NCBI GenBank assembly: GCA_020634315.1
Contig: JACKBV010000017.1
Span: 1 to 64,000, forward strand
Length of the DNA: 64,000 nucleotides
Direction of reading: 5' to 3'
Source: Ardenticatenaceae bacterium
Lineage (GTDB): Bacteria > Chloroflexota > Anaerolineae > Promineifilales > Promineifilaceae
Positions 55,554 through 63,396 of the stretch are shown piece after piece (the stretch's first letter is position 1; each line of letters starts with the position of its first letter). A program made the translations under genes and the position numbers. The notes beneath the pieces were generated by a model that had not been told where the DNA came from, ran no database searches, and saw only the letters and a program-made list of their open reading frames with translations.

Positions 55554-55586
55554 GAAGGTTGCCTGACACATAGCCAGGCAACCTTC
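55554..55586 (-). terminator. Rho-independent terminator after the L,D-transpeptidase gene
   Basis: A 12-bp perfect stem (55554-55565 with 55575-55586; GAAGGTTGCCTG arm), a 9-nt loop, followed on the minus strand by TCTTTTTG. Confidence 0.85.
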
Positions 55587-55588
55587 AG

Positions 55589-57229
55589 TTATGGTTGAAT
55601 TTCGACAATTACCCCTTCTTCTGCCCAATCATACAATATTTGCGCATTATCGCTGCTCAGAAGAATGCAGCCATAGGTCACAGGATGACCAAGACTGCTG
55701 GTCCAAAGAAGCTGTGACCCATTGCGCGAGGGAAAGCCATGAAAGCCGTTCATGAAATCAGATGTGGGCACAGGACGGTAAATGCCCATGAAGGAAGGCA
55801 TCCACAAATCCCAATTGCCGGCATAGGCTGTTTCCTCGTGGGTTTGTATTTGGAAAATGCCGGGAGACGTTGGGCTGTCGGCAATGCCGGTGCTGGCTGC
55901 CCATTCCCATTTCAGGCTGCCATTTTCGTAAACCCATGCTTTTTGCTGGGTGATGCTGACCACAACGCGTTTGTTTTCCACCACGGGCAGCGGGATTAAC
56001 TCATCTACGGAGGGGATGGTCAGAATTTGTCCGGCGAAGAGGCTGTCTACGCCGGGGTTTGCCTGCTGAATCCAGGGGTAGGGGATGCCATAATCGCGGC
56101 CAATGCTGGAGATGGTTTCGCCAGATTGAACGACGTGCTGCTGCGGATAATGGTAAGCACGCAAGCTGACGTTGGGGTTTTGGCTGGCTATGGCCTGGGA
56201 AACGGCCGTTCCCGCCATTGCTTCATCCACATACCGACTGCCGCCCAACTGCGTCACCTGCGCATTCAGATGTGCGCCAACTTGCGCCGCGTCGAGCGTC
56301 CAGGTGAATTGTCCTTGTTGTGCCGCAGCCGCATCAAAGGTCAGCCATTGCCCCCATATATCCGGGGTGAGCGTCCATGTCCAACTGTCGTCGCTAACTG
56401 CATCGAAGACACGCACGGCAACGGCCGTTCCCAGCAGCCCGTTTGCCTGTTCGACCACACCGCTGACATCGGTGACAGTGGGGGCAATCGTCGTGGTAAT
56501 CAGGTCGAAACGGCCGTTGAGCACGGCCGCGGCAGCCTGCAATTGCAAGCTGCGCAGGGTCGCCTCCAGGTCGAGTGCTTGACCGGATGTGGCGGGAGTG
56601 GCAGCGAAACGGCCGTTTACCAATTCCATGCCCGCATCCACCGGCTGCACCTGCAACTCATTAGTCAATGCGCCCAAATTAGCGCGTGCCGCTTCCACAT
56701 CCAATTCCCACACAGGCACAACTGGAAAGCGCAAGCCATAACGCAAACCCTGGCGCAAACTTCCCCAGGAGCGTCCCTGCCGGTAAGCGGCAGCAACCGT
56801 CGCTTCCACGTCCAGGCTAATGCCCAATGTTTCCGGGGGCACATTCCAGGTGTGGTCGGCAGCGGCAAGCGTGATGGTGCGACTTTGCCAATTATTTTGC
56901 AATGTCGTTACCGCTTCAGCCTGGCTGCGTCCGCCCAGGTCTATCCCTAGCACAGAGACACCCGGCAGCAGCCAACTGCTTTCATAAAGCAAAACACCGC
57001 CGCCAATGATGAGGGTGGCGATGGCTAAAAAGACAAGGATTGCCAGGCCAACAACAATGCGCAGCAGCCAGTGGCGACGGCGCGGCGGCGCAGGTTTCGG
57101 GACGGGTATCCACAATTCGGTGGGGGATTCGGCCGTTGGCTGCGCTGCCGCACCACGGGGTGTGCCTGCTTCTCGTGGCAAGGGATACATGGGAATGGTT
57201 GGTTGTTCCGCGTGACGACTTTTTGACAT
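55589..57229 (-). CDS. L,D-transpeptidase (YkuD) with PG_binding_4 and LysM domains
   Basis: A 546-residue membrane-anchored cell-wall enzyme. It has a cytoplasmic Pro-rich tail (1-52), a TM helix (~53-83), PG_binding_4/VanW-type regions (~90-345; VSVLGIDLGGRSQAEAVTTL and copies), LysM (~365-408; VVQSGETISSIGRDYGIPYPWIQQANPG), and a YkuD catalytic domain (~423-546) with KRVVVSITQQKAWVYENG and the Cys521 active site in HPVTYGCILLSS. The motif is slightly off the HxxxSHGCxR consensus (Tyr for His before Gly-Cys, Leu for Arg), which may affect activity. It makes 3-3 peptide cross-links or attaches proteins to peptidoglycan, which fits a cell wall rich in LysM proteins in this window. Confidence 0.9.
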   Translation of the reverse strand: MSKSRHAEQPTIPMYPLPREAGTPRGAAAQPTAESPTELWIPVPKPAPPRRRHWLLRIVVGLAILVFLAIATLIIGGGVLLYESSWLLPGVSVLGIDLGGRSQAEAVTTLQNNWQSRTITLAAADHTWNVPPETLGISLDVEATVAAAYRQGRSWGSLRQGLRYGLRFPVVPVWELDVEAARANLGALTNELQVQPVDAGMELVNGRFAATPATSGQALDLEATLRSLQLQAAAAVLNGRFDLITTTIAPTVTDVSGVVEQANGLLGTAVAVRVFDAVSDDSWTWTLTPDIWGQWLTFDAAAAQQGQFTWTLDAAQVGAHLNAQVTQLGGSRYVDEAMAGTAVSQAIASQNPNVSLRAYHYPQQHVVQSGETISSIGRDYGIPYPWIQQANPGVDSLFAGQILTIPSVDELIPLPVVENKRVVVSITQQKAWVYENGSLKWEWAASTGIADSPTSPGIFQIQTHEETAYAGNWDLWMPSFMGIYRPVPTSDFMNGFHGFPSRNGSQLLWTSSLGHPVTYGCILLSSDNAQILYDWAEEGVIVEIQP

Positions 57230-57268
57230 GGTTTTAGCTATACCTCAATAAAACTTCCTGTACAAAAG

Positions 57269-57323
57269 GATGCGTGTGGTTGTGCGTAAGCCTTCCCAGA
57301 ACTCTGCCTCAACCACACGCATC
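57269..57323 (-). terminator. Long hairpin downstream of trmD
   Basis: A perfect 14-bp inverted repeat (57269-57282 and 57310-57323; GATGCGTGTGGTTG arm) with a 27-nt loop. On the minus strand CCTTTTGT follows, so it may end the trmD transcript. It is also 40 bp upstream of the L,D-transpeptidase ATG. Confidence 0.55.
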
Positions 57324-57432
57324 TTGTTTCATAACGACAAGAATAGCAGAAAAGTTCCTACGCCAACTTGACGCAAAGCTGCTTAACGGGCTACGAGAGA
57401 GTTGTGTGTCGTCATTTGTGCGTACGCTGCCT

Positions 57433-58200
57433 TTAGGAAGAATGGCCGACGCTTTCTGCTGCCAATTGACACAGGAACCATTTGTCTTCTTCTGTGAGGG
57501 GAGCTGTTAGCAGCAGGTCAGGGCGGCGCTGCCAGGTACGGCGCAGCGCTGCCTCGCGCCGCCAACGGTCAATTTTTGCGGCATGTCCGGAACGCAGCGT
57601 TGCGGGCACTTGCCAGCCGCGAAAGTCGGCCGGTTTGGTGTAATGTGGACCTTCGAGCAGGCCGGTGGCATGGCTGTCTGTCTCTGCGGCTCCTTCTGCG
57701 CCCAAAACGCCGGGCAGTAATCGTGTCACCGCATCTACGATGACCATTGCTGCCAGTTCGCCACCGGTGAGCACGTAATCGCCAATGGAAATCTCGTCGG
57801 TGACTAAGTGTGTGCGCACGCGTTCATCCACCCCTTCGTAACGGCCGCATAGCAAAATGAGGTGTTCTTGCTGGCTGAGTTGCTGGGCGATGGCTTGTGT
57901 AAACGGCCGTCCCTGTGGCGACATCAAAATAATGGGTGGATTGCCAATCGCCGCGGTTGGAGATTGGAGCGTGGAGAGCAGCGATTCAACGGCCGTAAAA
58001 ATTGGCTCAGGTTTTAGCACCATGCCACCGCCGCCGCCAAAAGGCGGTTCATCCGTGATGCGATGTTTGCCGCTGGCATAGTCGCGGATATTGTGCAGAT
58101 GTACGGCAAGTTGGCCCATCTCTTGCGCTCGTTTGAGCATACTCTCATTGAGATAGGCAGGAAACATGCCGGGGAAGAGGGTGAAAATGTCAATGCGCAT
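57433..58200 (-). CDS. trmD: tRNA (guanine-N1)-methyltransferase TrmD
   Basis: A 255-residue SPOUT-class enzyme that methylates G37 of tRNAs reading CNN codons, preventing +1 frameshifts. Visible motifs are IDIFTLFPGMF, the Gly-rich DEPPFGGGGGMVLKPE, the knot LLCGRYEGVDERV and SIGDYVLTGGELA, and LLEGPHYTKP. All the SAM-binding knot residues are present. Unlike in many bacteria it is not next to rimM, rpsP or rplS. Confidence 0.97.
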   Translation of the reverse strand: MRIDIFTLFPGMFPAYLNESMLKRAQEMGQLAVHLHNIRDYASGKHRITDEPPFGGGGGMVLKPEPIFTAVESLLSTLQSPTAAIGNPPIILMSPQGRPFTQAIAQQLSQQEHLILLCGRYEGVDERVRTHLVTDEISIGDYVLTGGELAAMVIVDAVTRLLPGVLGAEGAAETDSHATGLLEGPHYTKPADFRGWQVPATLRSGHAAKIDRWRREAALRRTWQRRPDLLLTAPLTEEDKWFLCQLAAESVGHSS

Positions 58201-58405
58201 GGCGCTAGTCTAAAGCGGAATCTGAAAAAGGTAAAGCGCGGGACGGCCGCCGCCATGTGTTGGCAATGTTATCTTCGCCCATCTTCTGCTCCCTCAGTAT
58301 AATTTGCCCAGCAGACAACACGGGCGGCATAAACGTGGCTTTCTTTTCTTTGTGTGTTGGCCCACTTCGTATCTTTGCGTTGAATTCTTTTTGAGAGGAT
58401 GTTGC

Positions 58406-59248
58406 ATGAAAGTTTTGCTTACCGGTGATCGCGGTCAATTGGGAACGGCGCTACGCGCCACGCTGACTGACCATGACGTGACAGGATTCGATTTGCCCGA
58501 AGTAGACATAACCGTAAAAGAGGCGTTGTTTACGGCCGTTTCCGCTGCCAAACCCGACGTCATCATTCATTGTGCAGCCTATACCAACGTGGATGGTTGT
58601 GCCAAAGACCCGGCGCTGGCCTATCGCGCCAATGGTTTGGGCACGCAAAACGTGGCATTGGCCTGCCTGGAATTTGGTGCAGAGATGGTTCATGTCAGCA
58701 CCAACGAGGTTTTTGCCGGGGACAGGCCGGATGGGTATGAAGAATGGATGACGATGAATCCGGTGAACGCATACGGCCGTTCCAAAGCCGCCGCCGAATT
58801 TCATGTGCGCAACATCTTGCCGCGCCATTACATCACCCGCACCGCCTGGCTGTATGCGCCTGGCGGGCGTAATTTCATCCATGCCATCCTCAACCGTGCC
58901 CGCGACACGGGGCAGGTGCGCGTTGTTGTTGATGAAGTGGGCAACCCCACCTATGCCAATGATCTGGCGCAAGCCATTGCCCAGTTGATCGAGACACACC
59001 AGTACGGCACCTATCATTTTGTGAACAGCGGCGCAACGTCGCGTTGGGAATTTGCCAATGAAATTTTGCGCCAGGCCGGGCTGGAAACGATTGTCAATAC
59101 CCCCATTTTGAGCAAAGAATTTAAACGCGCTTCGACGCCGCCGCCTTACGCGGCGCTGCACAACATTGCCGGACAGGCGATTGGCATTACGCTGCGTTCC
59201 TGGCAAGCGGCATTGGCCGCCTATGTGCAGGAGCATATCGCCGCTTGA
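58406..59248 (+). CDS. RmlD-like NAD(P)-dependent sugar reductase
   Basis: A 280-residue extended SDR of the dTDP-4-dehydrorhamnose reductase (RmlD) group. The nucleotide motif is LLTGDRGQLGTAL (4-16), the catalytic YxxxK is YGRSKAA, with VIIHCAAYTNVDGCAKDP and STNEVFAGDRPDGYEEW typical of RmlD; the C-terminus RASTPPPYAALHN is the sugar-site part. It makes a deoxysugar nucleotide for surface polysaccharide. GAGAGGA lies 7 nt before the ATG at 58406. A damaged second copy follows with a 4-bp overlap. Confidence 0.88.
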   Translation: MKVLLTGDRGQLGTALRATLTDHDVTGFDLPEVDITVKEALFTAVSAAKPDVIIHCAAYTNVDGCAKDPALAYRANGLGTQNVALACLEFGAEMVHVSTNEVFAGDRPDGYEEWMTMNPVNAYGRSKAAAEFHVRNILPRHYITRTAWLYAPGGRNFIHAILNRARDTGQVRVVVDEVGNPTYANDLAQAIAQLIETHQYGTYHFVNSGATSRWEFANEILRQAGLETIVNTPILSKEFKRASTPPPYAALHNIAGQAIGITLRSWQAALAAYVQEHIAA

Positions 59249-60190
59249 GCCAGCTGCGCCGCGCTTTGGTGACTGGGGCGACGCAGGGCGTGGGGTTGGT
59301 GCTGGCACGATGGCTGGCGGTGGCAGGTTGGCAGCTTGTTTTAACGTCGCGGCGCGAGGAAGTGGTAACGGCCGTTGCCGCTGAACTATCTGCGAATACA
59401 CGTGTCATTCCTTGCCCTGGTGACATTGCCAACCCTGCTTACCGCTGGCAATTGGATACGGCCGTTGCCGCATTAGGTGGACTTGACCTGGTCATCCATT
59501 GTGCCGCCTACACCGACGTGGATGGTTGTGCCCGTGACCCACAGCGTGCCTACCGCATTAATGCGTTGGGTACGCAAAATGTAACGCTGGCTTGCCTGGA
59601 ATTTGGCGCGGAGATGGTTCACATCAGCACCAATGAAGTGTTTGCCGGGGATTGTCCGGCTGGTTATGAGGAGTGGATGCCCCTGAATCCGGTGAATGCA
59701 TACGGCCGTTCAAGGCCGCAGCCGAGTTTTATGTGCGTCACCACCTCAGCCACTTTTACATTGTGCGTACCGCCTGGGTGTATGCACAAGATGGGTCGTA
59801 ACTTCATCCATGCGATTTTGCGGCAGGCTCGACAGAACGGCCGTTTACACGTCGTCGCCGATGAAGTGGGCAGTCCGACAGCGGCCGCAGACCTGGCCGC
59901 AGCCATCTTGCAGTTGGTAGCCGCACGCCAGTTTGGCGTTTATCATTTTGTGAAGACGTAGATGGCTGTGCCCGTGACCCGCAGCGTGCCTATCGCGCCA
60001 ATGCGCTGGGTACGCAAAATATGGCGCTGGCTTGCCAGAAGTGCCAATAACGCCTATCCTCACGACGGCATATCAACGAGCATCAACGCCACCGGCTTAT
60101 GCAATTTTGCACAATGTTGCCGGACGCGCACTGGGGATTGTTTTACGCCCCTGGCAAGAGGCGTTGGCTGCATATTTGAGGAGTGAAAAC
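59245..60190 (+). pseudogene. Decayed mosaic: SDR N-terminus joined to fragments of RmlD-like paralogues
   Basis: The first ~75 residues (RRALVTGATQGVGLVLARWLAVAG, DTAVAALGGLD) are a classical short-chain dehydrogenase start. At ~59485 the text passes without break into an RmlD copy (VIHCAAYTDVDGCARDPQRAY, STNEVFAGDCPAGYEEW). Indels at ~59711 and ~59793 garble and then restore AYGRSKAAAEFYVRHH. After GVYHFVK (59950) a ~90-bp piece repeating DGCARDPQRAYRANALGTQN follows (59960-60050), then only a C-terminal end (RASTPPAYAILHNVAGRALGI, PWQEALAAYL) to 60190. The central region of RmlD is missing. This looks like recombination among tandem copies followed by decay, or an assembly collapse of such copies. 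Confidence 0.75.
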
Positions 60191-60227
60191 TGATTCACAC
60201 AGCGCAAAAGATAATTTTGAGGTCATG

Positions 60228-62309
60228 ATGAATAAGCAACCCATACCCCCACTGGCTGAAAAACGGCCGTATCCCATCACCACCCATGATCATACCCGCG
60301 TAGACGACTATTACTGGCTGCGCGAGAAAACCAATCCGGATGTTCTTGCCCATTTGCAGGCGGAGAATACCTATACTCAGGCCGTGATGGCGCATACTGA
60401 GTCGTTGCAGGCGCAGCTATACACAGAATTGGTTGGCCGCATTCAGGAGACAGATCAGACGGCACCTGTGAAGCGTGGCGATTACTACTACTATTCGCGG
60501 ACGGAGGCGGGGAAACAGTATCGTGTTTACGGCCGTAAACACGGCAGCCTGGATGCCCCCGAAGAGGTGCTGCTCGACCTGAACACATTGGCGGCAGACA
60601 ATGGCTATGATTACCTTGTCTTAGGCGCGTTTAAAGTTAGCCCAAACCAAAATATCCTGGCCTTTGCGCTGGACACCGATGGCGCGGAAAATTTTGTCGT
60701 CTCCTTCAAAGACTTGACCACAGGCGACCTGCTGCCCGATCAAATCACCCAGGTAAGCTACACGGCCGAATGGGCCAATGACAATCGGACATTTTTCTAC
60801 ACGCGTCAGGATGAGGCCAAGCGCAGCGCCTATCTCTATCGGCACACATTGGGCAGCGAGGCCGCAGTCGATCCATTAATCTATGCGGAATCAGATGAGC
60901 TGTATCGAGTCTATATAGGTAAAACGCGCGACCGGCGCTACCTGACTTTAACCGCTGCCAGCATCGAAACAACCGAATGTTATTTTTTGGATGCCGATGC
61001 GCCAGAAACCGATTTCCAGATAGTCCATCCGCGCGAGAAAGGGCTGCGCTACAACCTGTCCGGTCATCGGGATGGCACATTTTATCTGGTCACCAATGCG
61101 GATAACGCCACCAATTCCAAGGTGATGACGGCGCTTGCTTCCGCGCCAGAACGTACACAATGGCAGGAACTCATTCCCCATCGTGCCGCGGTCAAGGTGG
61201 ACGATGTCGATTTGTTTGCCGACCACATGGTGGTGTACGAACGCGAAAATGGCCTGAAAACGATGCGCGTCACCGATTTGCGCACAGATGCCACGCACGC
61301 CGTTGCCTTTCCTGATCCTGTTTACACCTATCTCCATGAGAGCAACCCGGAGTTTGCCACGCGCACATTGCGCTTTGTCTACTCTTCCCTGACAACGGCC
61401 GATTCTGACATTGATTACGACATGGAGACGCAGACCTGGACGGTCGTGAAGCAGATGCCGGTGTTGGGTGGGTATGACCCGGCTCATTATGTATCGGAGC
61501 GGATTTGGGCAACGGCCGTTGACGGCACAAACATCCCCATCTCCCTCGTGTATCGCCGTGGCACTGTCCGCGATGGCAACAATCCTTGCTTTCTTTATGG
61601 CTACGGTTCATATGGCTTTAGCATGGAACCCCGCTTCAAAATGGAACTGCTCAGCTTGCTTGATCGCGGTTTCATCTACGCCATTGCCCACATTCGCGGT
61701 GGGCAAGAAATGGGGCGAGCCTGGTATGAGCAAGGCAAATACCTGCACAAGAAAAACACCTTTACCGACTTCATCGCTTGTGGTCGGCATCTAATCGCCC
61801 AAAACTATACCAGCCGCGAGAAAATGGTGATCATGGGGCGCAGCGCCGGCGGTTTGTTGATGGGCGCCGTGCTCAACATGGCTCCCGATCTGGCGTATGC
61901 GGCCGTTGCCGGTGTGCCCTTCGTCGATGTCGTCACCACCATGCTCGACGAAACCATCCCCCTGACGGTGGGTGAATTTGAGGAGTGGGGCAATCCCAAA
62001 AACAAAGAATATTACGACTACATGCTCTCCTACTCGCCCTATGACAATGTGGAAGCAAAAGATTATCCGCACATTCTCGTCACGGCCGGGCTGAACGATC
62101 CCCGCGTCGCTTATTGGGAACCGGCAAAATGGGTGACAAAGCTGCGCCGCACAAAGACAGATGCCAATCGCCTCTTGTTTAAGGTATTCATGGGCGCCGG
62201 GCATTTCAGCAGCAGCGGCCGTTACGATTACCTGAAAGACACAGCGTTTGAGTACGCTTTTATCCTGGATACACTTCAAGTAAGTGACGGCGTCACGGCT
62301 GAGCATTAA
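60228..62309 (+). CDS. ptrB: Oligopeptidase B-like S9 serine peptidase
   Basis: A 693-residue cytoplasmic peptidase of family S9A. The N-terminal beta-propeller (~75-400) restricts access to short peptides; the catalytic alpha/beta hydrolase domain has Ser539 in MGRSAGGLL, Asp624 in TAGLNDPRV and His659 in GAGHFSSSGR. The order and spacing match oligopeptidase B, which cuts after Lys/Arg. MNKQ at 60228 has GAGG 6 nt upstream and the family N-terminus (PPLAEKRPYPITTHDHTRVDDYYWLREK) follows. It is intact. Confidence 0.94.
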   Translation: MNKQPIPPLAEKRPYPITTHDHTRVDDYYWLREKTNPDVLAHLQAENTYTQAVMAHTESLQAQLYTELVGRIQETDQTAPVKRGDYYYYSRTEAGKQYRVYGRKHGSLDAPEEVLLDLNTLAADNGYDYLVLGAFKVSPNQNILAFALDTDGAENFVVSFKDLTTGDLLPDQITQVSYTAEWANDNRTFFYTRQDEAKRSAYLYRHTLGSEAAVDPLIYAESDELYRVYIGKTRDRRYLTLTAASIETTECYFLDADAPETDFQIVHPREKGLRYNLSGHRDGTFYLVTNADNATNSKVMTALASAPERTQWQELIPHRAAVKVDDVDLFADHMVVYERENGLKTMRVTDLRTDATHAVAFPDPVYTYLHESNPEFATRTLRFVYSSLTTADSDIDYDMETQTWTVVKQMPVLGGYDPAHYVSERIWATAVDGTNIPISLVYRRGTVRDGNNPCFLYGYGSYGFSMEPRFKMELLSLLDRGFIYAIAHIRGGQEMGRAWYEQGKYLHKKNTFTDFIACGRHLIAQNYTSREKMVIMGRSAGGLLMGAVLNMAPDLAYAAVAGVPFVDVVTTMLDETIPLTVGEFEEWGNPKNKEYYDYMLSYSPYDNVEAKDYPHILVTAGLNDPRVAYWEPAKWVTKLRRTKTDANRLLFKVFMGAGHFSSSGRYDYLKDTAFEYAFILDTLQVSDGVTAEH

Positions 62310-62358
62310 TTCAGTGACAGGCCATGTCAGGCTGCGCAAAACCATCGTTTAGCCTGAC

Positions 62359-63381
62359 ATGGCAAAACAAAATTCACACGCGGCCCGGTTCACCGGGCGT
62401 AACAATGCAAACATCATGCCTGCTGCCTCTATCATCATCCCCCACCTGAATGGCAAACAACATCTAGACGATTGCTTGCAATCGCTGCAACGGCAAACCT
62501 TCACCGATTATGAGGTCATCCTTGTCGATAATGGCTCTCATGATGGCAGCCAGGCCTATGTGCGTGAGCGCTACCCGGATGTGATCTTGCTGGAATTGGG
62601 GCAGAATCGCGGGTTTACGGGGGCGTGCAACGCGGGTTGGGCAGCGGCGCAAGGGGAGATCATCATCTTGCTGAACAACGACACGGAAGCAGATTCGCGC
62701 TGGCTGGCAGAAGTCGTCGGCGCTTTTCAGCGTTACCCCGATGTGGGGAGTGTTGCCAGCAAAATGCTGCTTTTTGACCGGCGTGACCATTTGCACACAG
62801 CCGGGGACTTTGTGCGTGTAGATGGCATTCCCGGCAATCGCGGTGTGTGGCAGTTGGATGAAGGGCAGTTTGCGCAGGAGGAGCCGGTTTTTAGCGCCTG
62901 TGGCGGCGCGGCGGCGTATCGGCGCAGCATGTTGGCGGAGATTGGCTTTCTCGACGATGACTTTTTCTTTTCCTGTGAAGATGTCGATATGGGATGGCGG
63001 GCGAATCTGGCGGGGTGGCGTGTGTTGTATGTGCCAACGGCCGTTATCTATCACAAGCTAAAAGCGACGGGCGGCAATACCATCGCCAGCTATTATGACG
63101 GCCGTAATTTCCTTTACCTTATCTGGAAAAATTACCCAACCAGTTTGCTGCGCCGTCATTGGCGCAGCGTTGCCAGGGCACAGATTGCGATCACACGCGA
63201 GGCGCTGCGCCATTGGCGCGGGGCGGCGGCGCGTGCGCGGCTGCGCGGGCAGTTGGCTGGATTGTGGGGCTTGCCCAAAATGTGGCGGAAGCGCCGCCAG
63301 ATTCAAGCCAAACGACGGATTAGCGACGAAACCCTGACGCAGCGCTTGACCCCGGTTGACGATCCTCCAGAGCAACGGTAA
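62359..63381 (+). CDS. GT2 glycosyltransferase (rhamnosyltransferase-like)
   Basis: A 340-residue GT-A enzyme. ASIIIPHLNGKQHLDDCLQSL is the N-terminal nucleotide part, VILVDNGSHDGS and ILLNNDTEAD the DxD-type metal region, and FSCEDVDMGWRANLAG the acceptor/base region ([E/D]DVD) of WbbL-like rhamnosyltransferases. The basic C-terminus (~270-340) is amphipathic and could sit on the membrane. The RmlD-like gene 3 kb upstream fits a deoxysugar donor. The start could be 62359 or 62416; neither has a good ribosome site. Confidence 0.9.
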   Translation: MAKQNSHAARFTGRNNANIMPAASIIIPHLNGKQHLDDCLQSLQRQTFTDYEVILVDNGSHDGSQAYVRERYPDVILLELGQNRGFTGACNAGWAAAQGEIIILLNNDTEADSRWLAEVVGAFQRYPDVGSVASKMLLFDRRDHLHTAGDFVRVDGIPGNRGVWQLDEGQFAQEEPVFSACGGAAAYRRSMLAEIGFLDDDFFFSCEDVDMGWRANLAGWRVLYVPTAVIYHKLKATGGNTIASYYDGRNFLYLIWKNYPTSLLRRHWRSVARAQIAITREALRHWRGAAARARLRGQLAGLWGLPKMWRKRRQIQAKRRISDETLTQRLTPVDDPPEQR

Positions 63382-63396
63382 GATTGCCCACTTTGG

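Larger units (their letters stand above)
1011..63099. repeat. Highly iterated palindrome ACGGCCGT (AACGGCCGTT), about 110 dispersed copies
   Basis: By eye I count about 110 copies of ACGGCCGT, most as the 10-mer AACGGCCGTT, often within GGAAACGGCCGTTTCC. Examples: 1011-1020, 6374-6385, 14612-14621 with 14630-14639, 31487-31498, 49107-49139 (a pair) and 55115-55126. Most are in genes, in all frames and both orientations, and a few are intergenic. Single-mismatch versions such as ACGGCCGA and GCGGCCGT are also common. For a random sequence of this composition one or two copies of the octamer would be expected. Confidence 0.92.

Noticed and set aside
59245..59961. An intact SDR-type gene
   Set aside because: It switches to RmlD text in mid-domain, has internal garbling and is followed by duplicated RmlD fragments.
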